This document shows, piece by piece, positions 6,154-15,628 of a DNA stretch of 49,374 nucleotides. The notes beneath the pieces were generated by a model. The model made no database searches and was not told the DNA's origin. It worked only from the letters and a program-made list of their open reading frames with translations. Position 1 is the stretch's first letter, and every line of letters begins with the position of its first letter. Both the position numbers and the translations under genes were made by a program. Origin of the DNA: Tropicimonas sp. IMCC6043 (GTDB lineage: Bacteria > Pseudomonadota > Alphaproteobacteria > Rhodobacterales > Rhodobacteraceae); contig NZ_SELO01000028.1 in the NCBI RefSeq assembly GCF_004146235.1, forward strand, positions 1 to 49,374, in the 5' to 3' direction.

Positions 6154-7245
6154 ATGGCGGTTACCCGCGAAGAAGTTGTCAAGGTGCTGGAACGCGTGAA
6201 TTTGCCCGATGGTGGCGATCTTGTCTCACGCGACCTGCTGCGTGCGCTCACGGTCGATTCGGACGGGCGGGTCAGTTTCGTGATCGAGGCCGAGTCGGCC
6301 GCCTCCGCGCGGCAGTTGGAGCCGGTCCGCCAGCAAGTCGAGTCAGCTGTCGCCGGGATCGCTGGCGTGACAAGCGTCTCCGCGGTGCTAACAGCCCCCA
6401 CGGCGGCTCCCCGCGGTTCCGCGCCGGCGGGTGCGCCGCCCAATCTGACGATCGGGCGTCATCCCACCGCGCAACAGTCCGGTCCGCAGCCCGTTCCAGG
6501 CATCGCTCGCATCCTGCTCGTTGGGTCCGGCAAGGGCGGCGTCGGCAAGTCCACGGTCTCTGCCAATCTCGCGGTGGCCCTGGCGCGACAGGGGCGGCGC
6601 GTCGGCCTGCTCGATGCCGATATCTACGGCCCCTCGATCCCGCGGATGATGGGCACCAACAGTCGTCCGGCCTCGCCCGATGGCAAGAAGATCGAACCGC
6701 TCACCGCACATGGCGTGAAGCTGATGTCGATGGGGGCGATGCTTCGGGAGGCCGAGGCGGTGATCTGGCGCGGGCCGATGCTGATGGGCGCGATGCAGCA
6801 GATGCTGGGCGACGTGCTCTGGGGCGATCTCGACGTTCTCGTCATAGACCTTCCGCCCGGCACCGGCGACGTCCAGCTCACCCTCGGGCAGCGATACCGC
6901 ACCAACGGGGCGATCATCGTCTCGACGCCACAGGACGTTGCGCTGATCGACGCGCGCCGCGCCATCGACATGTTCGTTAAGCTCAAGGTGCCGATCCTCG
7001 GTCTGATCGAGAACATGTCGACCTATGTCTGCCCGCAATGCGGGCACGAGGCGCATCTGTTCGGCCATGGCGGGGTCGTCGCCGAGGCGAAGAAGCTCGA
7101 GGTTCCCTTCCTCGGCGCACTGCCGCTCGAACTCGAGACCCGGCTCGCCGGCGACAGCGGCGCCCCTGTGGCGCTTGGCGAGGGCGCGGCGGCCGCTGCC
7201 TATGGTGCGCTTGCGGCGCGTCTGGTTGGCGGCGGCATGGCCTGA
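6154..7245 (+). CDS. apbC: Iron-sulfur cluster carrier ATPase Mrp/ApbC
   Basis: This 363-residue protein is an NTP-dependent scaffold that delivers Fe-S clusters in the cytoplasm. The N-terminus (about 1-80) is a MIP18/DUF59-type domain (TREEVVKVLERVNLPDGGDL). After a Pro/Ala linker the P-loop domain carries the deviant Walker A GSGKGGVGKST, the LDADIYGPSIPRMMG segment, VIDLPPGTGDVQ and the cluster-binding CPQC in STYVCPQCGHEAHLFG. The ATG at 6154 is preferred over an upstream GTG at 6118. It is a single gene ended by a strong terminator at 7273-7299. Confidence 0.93.
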   Translation: MAVTREEVVKVLERVNLPDGGDLVSRDLLRALTVDSDGRVSFVIEAESAASARQLEPVRQQVESAVAGIAGVTSVSAVLTAPTAAPRGSAPAGAPPNLTIGRHPTAQQSGPQPVPGIARILLVGSGKGGVGKSTVSANLAVALARQGRRVGLLDADIYGPSIPRMMGTNSRPASPDGKKIEPLTAHGVKLMSMGAMLREAEAVIWRGPMLMGAMQQMLGDVLWGDLDVLVIDLPPGTGDVQLTLGQRYRTNGAIIVSTPQDVALIDARRAIDMFVKLKVPILGLIENMSTYVCPQCGHEAHLFGHGGVVAEAKKLEVPFLGALPLELETRLAGDSGAPVALGEGAAAAAYGALAARLVGGGMA

Positions 7246-7272
7246 TCCGGCCGCGCTGAGGTGATCCGGCTT

Positions 7273-7299
7273 ACGGGAGGGGCACGCCCCTCCCGTTTT
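7273..7299 (+). terminator. Intrinsic terminator after apbC/mrp
   Basis: A perfect 10-bp stem, ACGGGAGGGG (7273-7282) and CCCCTCCCGT (7287-7296), has a 4-base loop and ends in TTTT. It lies 28 bases after the stop codon. Confidence 0.9.
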
Positions 7300-7574
7300 G
7301 ATTCCGCCTTTTGGGATTTCATGGGCGCGGCCCTTCCGCCGCTGTCACGACGAATCAATTTCGCCTGAGCATTTGTTGATTCGCATGGGATTTCATGGTC
7401 AGGAGATCGATGTTCCTTTTTTGTTTTCGGTCTCCGGGTTCGTCGTCCGGCAGCCGGGGCGATTTTTTTGTTAACGGCAGATGCGCCATATCTTGTGTCC
7501 CTTGCGTCAAAAGACGCTATTTCTGCCGGTTTTCTGGTGCCCATCGGAGGCGATAGTGGCTTCTGTTAAGGCTT
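7300..7574 (+). other. Intergenic region between mrp terminator and dcw promoter
   Basis: No gene is recognised here. The only structure noted is a 12-base direct repeat GGGATTTCATGG at 7313-7324 and 7387-7398 and a T-rich tract near 7465-7472. Short ORFs crossing it have no family resemblance. Confidence 0.4.
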
Positions 7575-7600
7575 GTGGGGCAAAGTGGTGCAGAGTGTTA
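7575..7600 (+). promoter_or_regulatory. MraZ-binding repeats upstream of the dcw promoter
   Basis: GTGGGG (7575-7580), GTGGTG (7585-7590) and GTGTTA (7595-7600) recur with an exact 10-base period. MraZ is known to bind TGGGN repeats of this period upstream of its own operon and repress it. The third repeat is degenerate. The set directly abuts the -35 element. Confidence 0.65.
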
Positions 7601-7629
7601 TTGATTTCCATAAAGGTGCACGGCATAGT
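7601..7629 (+). promoter_or_regulatory. dcw cluster promoter (upsM-mraZ)
   Basis: TTGATT (7601-7606), a 17-base spacer and CATAGT (7624-7629) form a sigma-70-like promoter with a likely start at about 7636. It drives a leader of about 260 nt before mraZ, agreeing with the unusually long dcw leader described in R. sphaeroides. Confidence 0.6.
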
Positions 7630-7635
7630 GAGTTC

Positions 7636-7848
7636 ACACGATGAGGACGGGCAATCAAAGGGGCGGCAAAGACCCCGGAACTTCCCAAAAGTCAGGTTTC
7701 ATACAGGCACCCGCTTTCATCGAAACAAAGAGATCCGACGTGTGGGCGAGCAGACATCCCCCCAGGTGGCACGCGCGATCGGACGCACCCAGCGATGGGA
7801 CGAGGGCGGCGGATCAGACTTCGGCAGCAGTCTGATCCGCCGTTTTCG
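7636..7848 (+). ncRNA. upsM: UpsM-like leader sRNA of the dcw cluster
   Basis: Transcription from the promoter at 7601-7629 would meet a strong intrinsic terminator at 7807-7846 before reaching mraZ, giving an RNA of about 210 nt. In R. sphaeroides the mraZ 5' leader yields the abundant sRNA UpsM of about 206 nt by partial termination. Position, size and terminator agree, although primary sequence similarity could not be tested. Read-through would supply dcw mRNA, so the hairpin acts as an attenuator between the promoter and about 20 downstream division genes. Confidence 0.7.
7807..7846 (+). terminator. Intrinsic terminator (attenuator) ahead of mraZ
   Basis: A perfect 14-bp stem, CGGCGGATCAGACT (7807-7820) with AGTCTGATCCGCCG (7829-7842), has an 8-base loop and is followed by TTTT. 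It lies between the promoter and mraZ, 50 bases before the mraZ start. Confidence 0.9.
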
Positions 7849-7895
7849 TTAACGGCACGGGAACGAGGGACAGAGGCAGCAAGGAGCGCTCACAG

Positions 7896-8402
7896 GTGGC
7901 GCGCGTGTTCAGAGGTCAGGGTCGCCACAAGGTGGATGTGAAGGGCAGGGTATCGATCCCGGCCCCGTTCCGCCGTGTGATCGAAGCCTGTGACCCGGAC
8001 TGGACCGAGGGCCTGCAGCCGAACCTCGTGGTGCACTACGGCACCGCCTCGCGCATGGGCTACCCCTATATCGAATGCTACACGATCGCGGCGGCCGACA
8101 AGTTCGACGAGGATATCATCGAGAAGGATCCCGGCGATCCCGAGCGGGAATTCCTCGAAGATTACTTCAACGCGCAATCCACGCCGGCCACCGTGGACGA
8201 TAACGGGCGGCTGCTGCTCTCCAAGGACATCCGCGACCTGATCGGGCTGGAGGGCGAGGCGCTTTTCGTGGCGTCGGGCGAGACCTTCAAGATCTGGAAA
8301 CCCGAGACCTACGAGAGCGAGATGGCGCCGCAGATGCAGAGCGTGCGCGACCGGCTCGGCGGGGCCAATCCGAAGACGCTGCTCAAGCGGAGGCGGAGTT
8401 GA
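7896..8402 (+). CDS. mraZ: Transcriptional regulator MraZ
   Basis: MraZ is a DNA-binding protein with two tandem SpoVT/AbrB-like domains, which assembles into a ring and represses dcw transcription. Both DxxxR signatures are visible: DVKGR with SIPAPFRRVIE near the N-terminus, and DDNGR with LLLSKDIRDLIG in the second half. The length of 168 residues is somewhat longer than enteric MraZ, as in other alphaproteobacteria. The start is GTG at 7896, set by a perfect AAGGAG nine bases upstream (7881-7886). It is first in the operon; rsmH begins 3 bases after its stop. Confidence 0.96.
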   Translation: MARVFRGQGRHKVDVKGRVSIPAPFRRVIEACDPDWTEGLQPNLVVHYGTASRMGYPYIECYTIAAADKFDEDIIEKDPGDPEREFLEDYFNAQSTPATVDDNGRLLLSKDIRDLIGLEGEALFVASGETFKIWKPETYESEMAPQMQSVRDRLGGANPKTLLKRRRS

Positions 8403-8405
8403 CCC

Positions 8406-9407
8406 ATGGCTGCCGCTGCCCGCACGCCCGCCTCCGATGAACCTCATGTCTCCGTCCTGATCGAGCCGCTCATCGCCGCGGTCGCTCCGGTCAGCGGGCT
8501 CTGGCTCGACGGCACATTCGGCGCCGGCGGCTACACGCGGCGGCTTCTGGAGGCGGGGGCGGAACGTGTGATCGGGCTCGACCGGGATCCCGCCGCGCTG
8601 GCGCTGGCCGCGCCGCTCCTGGCGCAGTATGGCGACCGGCTGACGCTGTTCGAGGGCCGGTTTTCCGAACTCGACAAGCTCGCCGGTGAAGCGCTCGACG
8701 GGGTGGTGCTCGATCTCGGCGTCTCTTCGATGCAGATCGACCAGGCCGCGCGCGGCTTTTCCTTCCTGCGCGAGGGTCCGCTCGACATGCGGATGAGCGG
8801 CGAGGGGCCCACCGCCGCCGATCTCGTCAACACCGCCAGCGAGGCGGAACTCGCCGATATCCTCTACCATTACGGCGAGGAGCGCGCCTCCCGCAGGATC
8901 GCGCGCAGCATCGTTGCCGTGCGCCCGTTCGAGACCACGCTGCAACTTGCCGAGGCCGTCGCCTCCTGCCTGCCGCGCCCGCGCCCTGGCCAGATCCACC
9001 CGGCCACCCGCGCCTTTCAGGCCATCCGCATCGCGGTCAACGACGAGTTCGGCGAGCTGATCGCCGGGCTGGAGGCGGCCGAACGGGCGCTGAAGCCGGG
9101 CGGCAAGCTCGCGGTTGTGACCTTCCATTCGCTGGAAGACCGCGTCGTCAAGCGCTTCCTTCAGGCCCGCTCCGGCGGCACAGCCCGTGCCAATCGCTAC
9201 GCGCCCGAGGCGGAGGAGCAGACCGCGCAATTCACCCTGCTGACCCGCAAAGCCGTCGGCCCTTCAGACGACGAGGTCGCGGCCAACCCGCGGGCCCGCT
9301 CGGCCAAGCTGCGCGCGGCGGTCCGCACGCAGGCCCCCGTCACCCCGCTCGACCGCTCTGCCCTGGGTCTGCCTGGCCCCAGGGACTGGTGGAAGGACAC
9401 GCCATGA
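8406..9407 (+). CDS. rsmH: 16S rRNA (cytosine-1402-N4)-methyltransferase RsmH
   Basis: This 333-residue SAM-dependent enzyme methylates N4 of C1402 in the ribosomal P site. Visible family blocks are [31 protein letters not shown] (SAM loop), [54 protein letters not shown] and [16 protein letters not shown]. It overlaps ftsL by 4 bases (ATGA), so ftsL is probably translated by coupling. Confidence 0.97.
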   Translation: MAAAARTPASDEPHVSVLIEPLIAAVAPVSGLWLDGTFGAGGYTRRLLEAGAERVIGLDRDPAALALAAPLLAQYGDRLTLFEGRFSELDKLAGEALDGVVLDLGVSSMQIDQAARGFSFLREGPLDMRMSGEGPTAADLVNTASEAELADILYHYGEERASRRIARSIVAVRPFETTLQLAEAVASCLPRPRPGQIHPATRAFQAIRIAVNDEFGELIAGLEAAERALKPGGKLAVVTFHSLEDRVVKRFLQARSGGTARANRYAPEAEEQTAQFTLLTRKAVGPSDDEVAANPRARSAKLRAAVRTQAPVTPLDRSALGLPGPRDWWKDTP

Positions 9408-9760
9408 AGACATTGCTGTTTCTGTTATCCATTTTCGGCGTCATGGGCCTCGCCTTCTGGGCCTATCAGGAGAACTACGAGACCCAGGCGGCGATCAAAC
9501 AGTCGATGCAGCTCAAGCGCGAGATCGGAGCGCTGCGCCAGGAGATGGCGGTGCTTGAGGCCGAATGGGCCTATCTCAACCGGCCGGGGCGGCTAGCCGA
9601 GCTCGCCGAGATCAATTTCGACCGGTTGGGGCTTCTGCCGCTCGAGCCCGAGCAGTTCGGTGCGCTGGAGCAGGTCGCCTACCCGCCACCGCCGCCCATG
9701 CCGATTTCCGATCCGATCGAGATCCGCGGGCAAATAGTCGAGGGAGCCGAGTTTCCATGA
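9404..9760 (+). CDS. ftsL: Cell division protein FtsL
   Basis: This is a 118-residue bitopic inner-membrane protein of the FtsQLB complex. A membrane segment covers about residues 2-21 ([19 protein letters not shown]), followed by a periplasmic coiled coil (about 28-60, [20 protein letters not shown]) and a proline-rich tail. Sequence conservation of FtsL is low, so identity rests on topology plus its fixed place between rsmH and ftsI. It overlaps both neighbours by 4 bases. Confidence 0.88.
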   Translation: MKTLLFLLSIFGVMGLAFWAYQENYETQAAIKQSMQLKREIGALRQEMAVLEAEWAYLNRPGRLAELAEINFDRLGLLPLEPEQFGALEQVAYPPPPPMPISDPIEIRGQIVEGAEFP

Positions 9761-11541
9761 CCCGCACGCCACTTCGCCCGCTTGCTTCCGTTCTGACCGC
9801 CCGCGAGAAGGGCGAGAACCCCGAAGCCATCGCCCGCGAAAACCTGCGCCGCCGGCACGAGGCGATGCGCGACCGTGCCCGCAACCGCGCCGCCGGCCGG
9901 CTCGTCGTGCTCGCGCTGTCGTTCTTCTGTGCCTTCTCGGTGATCGGCCTGCGGATGGGCCAGCTCGCCGCCTCCGAGGCCGCCGAACCGCGCGCCGCGA
10001 CGAGCGGCTCGGACATCGTGGCAAGCCGTGCCAATATCGTCGATCGCAATGGTCGTATCCTCGCCACCAACCTCTCGACGCATTCGCTCTACGCCCAGAC
10101 GCCGGACATGGTGGATCCTTACCGCGCCGCGGAGGAACTGGCGGCGATCTTCCCCGATCTCGATGCCGAGCGTCTCAAGCGGGACTTCACAGGCCAGCGC
10201 AAGTTCCTGTGGATCAAGAAGAAACTCAGCCCCGAGCAGATGCAGGCCGTGCACGATATCGGCGAGCCGGGCCTGATGTTCGGCCCCCGGGAGATGCGGC
10301 TCTATCCGAACGGGCAGCTCGCGGCCCACGTCCTCGGCGGCGCGAGTTTCGGCCGCGAGGGAGTCCACTCGGCCGAAGTCGTGGGTGTCGCCGGTGTGGA
10401 GAAGGCGTTCGACGGCTGGTTGCGCGACCCGGCCAACAACGGCGCGCCGCTCGAGCTTTCGATCGACCTCACGGTCCAGGCCGCCGCGCGCGAGGTGCTG
10501 GCGGGCGGCATGCGGCTGCTCAATGCCAAGGGCGCCTCCGCGGTGCTGATGGATGTTCACACCGGCGAAATCCTCGCGATGGTCTCGCTGCCCGATTTCG
10601 ACCCCAACAAGCGCCCCCGGCCTTTGACCATGGGCAACGCCGGCGACAGCCCGCTGTTCAACCGCGCGGTGCAGGGCGTCTACGAGCTCGGCTCGGTCTT
10701 CAAGATCTTCGCGGTCGCGCAGGCGATGGATCTCGGCCTTGTCAACCCCGACACGATGATCGATGCCCACGCGCCGATGCGCTGGGGCAAGTTCAAGATC
10801 AACGAGTTCCGCAACAAGAACTACGGCACGCTTTCGGTCACCGACGTGATCGTGAACAGCTCCAATGTCGGCACGGCGAAGATTGCCCTGGCGATTGGCG
10901 CCGAGCGGCAGAAGGCGTTCCTCGGCTCGCTCGGCCTGTTCGAGCCCACCAGCCTCGAACTGGTCGAGGCGCCGACTGGCAAGCCGCTCGTGCCGTCCAA
11001 ATGGTCCGAGATCTCGACGATCACCATTTCCTATGGCCACGGACTCAGTTCCTCGCCGGTCCACCTCGCCGCCGCCTATGCCTCGGTTCTGAATGGCGGC
11101 ACGCGCGTGACGCCGACGCTGCTGAAGCGCACCCTGCCACAGGACGGTCCGCGCGTGGTCTCCGAAGAGGCCTCGAAGGCGGCGCGCTCGATGCTGCGGC
11201 AGGTCGTGCAGCGCGGGACCGCGAGCTTCGGCGAGGTGCCGGGCTACGCGGTGGGCGGAAAGACCGGCTCCGCCGACAAGCCGAAGCCCAAGGGTGGCTA
11301 CTACAAGGACAAGTTGATCTCCACCTTCGCCTCGGTCTTTCCCGCGCATGACCCCAGATACGTGCTCATCCTGACGCTGGACGAGCCGGTGGAGACCTCG
11401 GGCGACAAGCCGCGCCGCACTGCCGGCTGGACCGCCGTGCCGGTCGCCGCCGAGATGATCCGCCGCACCGCACCGCTTCTCGGGCTGCGCCCTGGGCCAG
11501 AGCCCGAACAGAAAGCGAAGATCGTGCAGGTGTCGAACTAG
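9757..11541 (+). CDS. ftsI: Septal peptidoglycan transpeptidase FtsI (PBP3)
   Basis: This 594-residue class B penicillin-binding protein crosslinks septal peptidoglycan with FtsW. A cytoplasmic Arg-rich N-terminus precedes one membrane segment (about 49-68, LVVLALSFFCAFSVIGLRMG). Next come the pedestal domain (SRANIVDRNGRILATNLSTH) and the transpeptidase domain with SVFK (catalytic Ser), SSN and KTG(S) motifs. The ATG overlaps the ftsL stop. A 64-base gap separates it from murE. Confidence 0.96.
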   Translation: MTRTPLRPLASVLTAREKGENPEAIARENLRRRHEAMRDRARNRAAGRLVVLALSFFCAFSVIGLRMGQLAASEAAEPRAATSGSDIVASRANIVDRNGRILATNLSTHSLYAQTPDMVDPYRAAEELAAIFPDLDAERLKRDFTGQRKFLWIKKKLSPEQMQAVHDIGEPGLMFGPREMRLYPNGQLAAHVLGGASFGREGVHSAEVVGVAGVEKAFDGWLRDPANNGAPLELSIDLTVQAAAREVLAGGMRLLNAKGASAVLMDVHTGEILAMVSLPDFDPNKRPRPLTMGNAGDSPLFNRAVQGVYELGSVFKIFAVAQAMDLGLVNPDTMIDAHAPMRWGKFKINEFRNKNYGTLSVTDVIVNSSNVGTAKIALAIGAERQKAFLGSLGLFEPTSLELVEAPTGKPLVPSKWSEISTITISYGHGLSSSPVHLAAAYASVLNGGTRVTPTLLKRTLPQDGPRVVSEEASKAARSMLRQVVQRGTASFGEVPGYAVGGKTGSADKPKPKGGYYKDKLISTFASVFPAHDPRYVLILTLDEPVETSGDKPRRTAGWTAVPVAAEMIRRTAPLLGLRPGPEPEQKAKIVQVSN

Positions 11542-11605
11542 GCGGAGGCTGGACCCCGGCGGGAAAAGCGACCAAAAGGGGCGGCAACACGCGAACGGGG
11601 ATGCC

Positions 11606-13093
11606 ATGGGCGAGAGGGTGACGAAATCGCTGGCCGAGTTGGGGCTGACCGCGCAGGGCGGGGCCGAGGCGCGGATCACCGGGCTGGCGGTCGACAGCCG
11701 CAAGGTCGAACCGGGTTTCCTCTTTGCCGCGCTGCCGGGCACCAAGGTCCATGGCGGCGAGTTCATCCAGTATGCCCTGCGCCAGCGGGCCGGTGCGATC
11801 CTGACCGACGCCGAGGGGGCCAGGATCGCCGAGACCGAACTGGCCGCGGATCCGGTGGCCGTCATCGTGGTCGAGGACCCGCGCGCCGCCCTTGCCGGCG
11901 CCGCAGCGCTCTGGTTCGCGGCCCAGCCCGAAGTGATGGTCGCGGTCACCGGCACAAACGGAAAGACCTCGGTCGCGAGCTTCACACGGCAGATCTGGTC
12001 GGCGCTCGGCTTTGCGGCGATCAACCTCGGAACGACCGGGGTCGAGGGCGCTTGGGAAGCGCCGCTGGCGCATACAACGCCCGAACCGATCACCTTGCAC
12101 CGGGTGCTGGCCGAGGCCGCGGCACAGGGCATCACCCATGCGGCGATGGAGGCAAGCTCGCACGGGCTGGCGCAGAGACGGCTCGACGGGGTGCGCCTCG
12201 CGGCTGCGGGCTTCACCAATCTCACGCAGGACCACCTCGACTACCACGCTGATTTTGAAGAGTATTTCGATGCGAAGGCGGGTCTTTTCCGCCGCGTTCT
12301 CGGCGAGGATGGCGTGGCGGTCATCCAGATCGACAGCGGCTATGGCGCGCGTATGGCCGAGCTGGCCGAGGCCGCCGGCCAGGAGGTGATCCGATGCGGG
12401 CGCAGCGAGGCCGCGCATCTGCGCATCCTCGGCCTGAGATTCGACGCGACCGGCCAGGACCTGCGCTTTTCCTGGAACGGCCGGGCGCATCAGGCACGGC
12501 TCAAGCTGATCGGCGGCTTCCAGTCCGAGAACGTGCTGCTCGCCGCCGGACTCGCCATCGCCTCGGGTTGTGATCCCGACGACGTCTTCGGCGCGCTGCC
12601 GCAGCTTCGGGGGGTGCGTGGCCGGATGCAGCTTGCCGCGACCCGCGACAACGGCGCGCCGGTCTTTGTCGACTACGCCCACACGCCGGACGCACTCGCC
12701 ACCGCGCTGAAGGCGCTGCGCCCGCATGTCATGGGGCGCATCATCTGTGTCTTCGGCGCGGGGGGCGATCGCGACACCGGCAAGCGGGTGCTAATGGGGC
12801 AGGCGGTGGCGGAGGCCGCGGATGTTGGCATTGTCACCGACGACAACCCGCGCAGCGAGGACCCGGCCGCGATCCGTGCCATGGTGATGGCGGGCTGCCC
12901 GGAGGCGACCGAGATCGGCGATCGCGCCGAGGCGATCTTGCGCGGCGTCGATGCGCTCGGCCCGGGCGACGCGCTGCTCGTCGCCGGCAAGGGGCACGAG
13001 ACCGGTCAGACACTGGGCGACGTGGTCTACCCGTTCGACGATGTGGAACAAGCCTCTGTCGCGGTGGCCGCGCTGGACGGGCATCTGACATGA
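11606..13093 (+). CDS. murE: UDP-MurNAc-L-Ala-D-Glu:meso-DAP ligase MurE
   Basis: This 495-residue cytoplasmic Mur ligase adds meso-diaminopimelate to the UDP-MurNAc dipeptide. Domain order is a UDP-binding N-domain (DSRKVEPGFLFAALPG), an ATPase centre (VTGTNGKTSVASF, TPEPITLHRVL, EASSHGLAQRRLDG, DHLDYH) and a C-domain with DNPR (TDDNPRSEDP), the signature for DAP rather than lysine specificity. It overlaps murF by 4 bases. Confidence 0.97.
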   Translation: MGERVTKSLAELGLTAQGGAEARITGLAVDSRKVEPGFLFAALPGTKVHGGEFIQYALRQRAGAILTDAEGARIAETELAADPVAVIVVEDPRAALAGAAALWFAAQPEVMVAVTGTNGKTSVASFTRQIWSALGFAAINLGTTGVEGAWEAPLAHTTPEPITLHRVLAEAAAQGITHAAMEASSHGLAQRRLDGVRLAAAGFTNLTQDHLDYHADFEEYFDAKAGLFRRVLGEDGVAVIQIDSGYGARMAELAEAAGQEVIRCGRSEAAHLRILGLRFDATGQDLRFSWNGRAHQARLKLIGGFQSENVLLAAGLAIASGCDPDDVFGALPQLRGVRGRMQLAATRDNGAPVFVDYAHTPDALATALKALRPHVMGRIICVFGAGGDRDTGKRVLMGQAVAEAADVGIVTDDNPRSEDPAAIRAMVMAGCPEATEIGDRAEAILRGVDALGPGDALLVAGKGHETGQTLGDVVYPFDDVEQASVAVAALDGHLT

Positions 13094-14514
13094 CCGGGAC
13101 CCTCTGGACATCCGACGATGCCGCCGCCGCCACGGGCGGTCGGGCCACGGCCTCCTGGGCGGCGAGGTCGGTCTCCATCGATACCCGCAGTCTCGAGCCG
13201 GGCGCGCTCTTCGTGGCGCTGAAGGATGTGCGCGACGGGCATGATTTCGTAGCCGACGCGCTGGCGAAGGGCGCCGCCGCGGCGCTGGTCAGCCGCATCC
13301 CCGAGGGCGTCGCCGCAGATGCGCCGCTGCTCGTCGTCCCGGATGTGCTTGCGGCGTTGCGCGCGCTCGCAGCCGCCGCCCGCGCCCGCACACGGGCGAC
13401 GGTCGTCGGCGTTACCGGCTCGGTCGGCAAGACCTCGACCAAGGAAATGCTGCGCGCGCTGCTCGGCGGGCAGGGCGTCGTCCATGCCGCGGAGAAGAGC
13501 TACAACAACCATTGGGGCGTGCCGCTGACCCTGGCACGGATGCCCGCGGACGCCGATTTCGCGGTGATCGAGATCGGAATGAACCATCCCGGCGAGATCG
13601 CGCCGCTGGCCCGGCTCGCCGATCTCGACGCGGCGCTCATCACCATCGTCGCGCCGGCGCATCTCGCCGCCTTCGACAGCATCGAGGGCATCGCGCGCGA
13701 GAAAGCGGCGATCTTCGAGGGCGTACGCCCGGGAGGGGCGGCGGTGATCAACGCCGATATCGAAACCGCACCGATCCTTGTCGACGCGGCGCGCGCCGCC
13801 GGTGCCGAGATCGTCACCTTCGGCGAGACAGGCGCGCAGGCCCGCCTGGTCGAGACCCGGCACGAAGCCGGACAGACCATCGTCAAGGCGCGGATCACGG
13901 GACGGGACGGCGTTTCCCATCCTGTGGTCTTCAAGCTCGACACGCCGGGGCGGCATTTCGCGATGAACGGCCTTGGCGCGCTGGCACTGACCACCGCGAT
14001 CGGCTGCGACCTGGCCATCGCGGCGCATGATTTTTCCCGCTGGAAACCCTATGCCGGCCGCGGCGCGCGCGAGGTCGTCTCGCTCGACATCGTCGACGAG
14101 ACGGCGCGCATCGAGCTGATCGACGACAGCTACAACGCCAATCCCGCCTCGGTCGGCGCGGCGCTCGACATGCTGGCGGCGAGCGCGCCCGCCGGCCGCC
14201 GCATCGCCATCCTGGGCGACATGCTGGAGCTCGGGCCGAGCGAGGCCGCGCTGCATGCTGCGCTCGCGGATCATCCGGCGATGCAGGACATCGCGCAGGT
14301 GCATTGCGTCGGCCCGCGCGCCCGCGCGCTCTGGGAGGCACTGCCGGCCGCGAAACAGGGCTGCTGGTGCGCAGAGAGCGGCGAGATGGCCGGACAGGTC
14401 CACACGCTCCTCGCGCCCGGCGACATCGTCCTCGTCAAGGGCTCGCTCGGCATCCGCCTGGCCCGGGTCGTCGACGCGATCCGAAAACTGGGCCAACCGG
14501 TCTCGACTACGTAA
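13090..14514 (+). CDS. murF: UDP-MurNAc-tripeptide:D-Ala-D-Ala ligase MurF
   Basis: This 474-residue ligase completes the UDP-MurNAc pentapeptide with D-Ala-D-Ala from Ddl. Key segments are [20 protein letters not shown] (N-domain), [14 protein letters not shown] (P-loop), [23 protein letters not shown], and in the C-domain [15 protein letters not shown] and ILGDMLELG. It is ATGA-coupled to murE; mraY follows after 13 bases. Confidence 0.97.
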   Translation: MTGTLWTSDDAAAATGGRATASWAARSVSIDTRSLEPGALFVALKDVRDGHDFVADALAKGAAAALVSRIPEGVAADAPLLVVPDVLAALRALAAAARARTRATVVGVTGSVGKTSTKEMLRALLGGQGVVHAAEKSYNNHWGVPLTLARMPADADFAVIEIGMNHPGEIAPLARLADLDAALITIVAPAHLAAFDSIEGIAREKAAIFEGVRPGGAAVINADIETAPILVDAARAAGAEIVTFGETGAQARLVETRHEAGQTIVKARITGRDGVSHPVVFKLDTPGRHFAMNGLGALALTTAIGCDLAIAAHDFSRWKPYAGRGAREVVSLDIVDETARIELIDDSYNANPASVGAALDMLAASAPAGRRIAILGDMLELGPSEAALHAALADHPAMQDIAQVHCVGPRARALWEALPAAKQGCWCAESGEMAGQVHTLLAPGDIVLVKGSLGIRLARVVDAIRKLGQPVSTT

Positions 14515-14527
14515 CAGGGGGCGGAAG

Positions 14528-15610
14528 ATGCTCTATTGGCTGACAGGCTTCTCCGACGGTGGTGATTTCTTCAACCTCTTCAGGTATATCACCTTCCGCA
14601 CCGGGGGGGCGTTCTTCACCGCTCTGATCTTCGGATTTCTCTTCGGGCGGCCGCTGATTAACCTGCTCCGGCGAAAGCAGGGCAAGGGCCAGCCGATTCG
14701 CGAGGACGGCCCGGAGGGGCATTTCGTCAAGGCCGGCACGCCGACCATGGGCGGTGTGCTGATCCTCGGCGCGGTGGTGGTCTCGACGCTGCTCTGGGCG
14801 CGGCTCGACAATCCCTATGTCTGGATCGTGCTCTTCGTCACCGTCAGCTTCGGCGCCATCGGTTTTGCCGACGACTATGCCAAGGTCTCCAAGAACACCA
14901 CCGCTGGCGTTTCCGGCCGCGCCCGCCTGGCGCTCGGCTTCGCCATCGCGGCCTTCGCCTCGGGCCTTGCTGCCTGGGCGCACCCCGCCGAGCTGACCAA
15001 CCAGCTCGCCCTGCCGGTCTTCAAGGACGCGCTGATCAACCTTTCGTATTTCTTCATTCCCTTCGCGATGATCGTCATCGTCGGTGCGGCCAATGCCGTG
15101 AACCTTACCGACGGGCTCGACGGGCTCGCCATCATGCCGGTGATGATCGCGGCTGGGTCGCTTGGCATCATCGCCTATTTCGTCGGTCGCTCCGACTTCA
15201 CCGATTATCTCGGCCTGCATTACGTGCCCGGCACCGGCGAGCTCATCGTTTTCGTCGCGGGGCTCATCGGCGGCGGTCTGGGTTTCCTGTGGTACAACGC
15301 GCCGCCCGCGGCGGTCTTCATGGGCGATACCGGCTCGCTCGCCCTTGGCGGGGCGCTCGGTGCCATTGCCGTCTCGACCAAGCACGAGATCGTGCTGGCC
15401 ATCGTCGGCGGGCTCTTCGTCGTCGAGGCGCTCTCGGTCATCATCCAGGTGTTCTATTTCAAGCGCACCGGAAAGCGGGTGTTCCTGATGGCGCCGATCC
15501 ATCATCATTTCGAGAAGCGCGGCTGGGCGGAGCCGCAGATCGTGATCCGCTTCTGGATCATCTCGCTGATCCTCGGGCTGATCGGACTGGCGACGCTGAA
15601 ACTGAGATAG
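14528..15610 (+). CDS. mraY: Phospho-MurNAc-pentapeptide transferase MraY
   Basis: This 360-residue polytopic inner-membrane enzyme, with ten predicted membrane segments, transfers phospho-MurNAc-pentapeptide to undecaprenyl phosphate to make lipid I. Active-site motifs are present: GFADDYAKV (catalytic Asp pair), [20 protein letters not shown] and [22 protein letters not shown] Shine-Dalgarno sits just ahead of the ATG at 14528; the frame is open far upstream, but only from here does homology begin. Confidence 0.97.
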   Translation: MLYWLTGFSDGGDFFNLFRYITFRTGGAFFTALIFGFLFGRPLINLLRRKQGKGQPIREDGPEGHFVKAGTPTMGGVLILGAVVVSTLLWARLDNPYVWIVLFVTVSFGAIGFADDYAKVSKNTTAGVSGRARLALGFAIAAFASGLAAWAHPAELTNQLALPVFKDALINLSYFFIPFAMIVIVGAANAVNLTDGLDGLAIMPVMIAAGSLGIIAYFVGRSDFTDYLGLHYVPGTGELIVFVAGLIGGGLGFLWYNAPPAAVFMGDTGSLALGGALGAIAVSTKHEIVLAIVGGLFVVEALSVIIQVFYFKRTGKRVFLMAPIHHHFEKRGWAEPQIVIRFWIISLILGLIGLATLKLR

Positions 15611-15628
15611 CAACGGGAGGGCGGGGCG

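Noticed and set aside
7313-7398. 12-base direct repeat GGGATTTCATGG in the mrp-mraZ interval
   Set aside because: Only two copies, no associated structure or gene; insufficient to call a functional element.
7641-7835. 64-codon ORF in the mraZ leader as a leader peptide
   Set aside because: No ribosome-binding site, starts within a few bases of the inferred transcription start, and ends inside the terminator stem; composition is not protein-like.
9679-12225. 848-codon minus-strand ORF opposite ftsI and murE
   Set aside because: A GC-rich shadow of two well-identified genes; its sequence has no recognisable domain.
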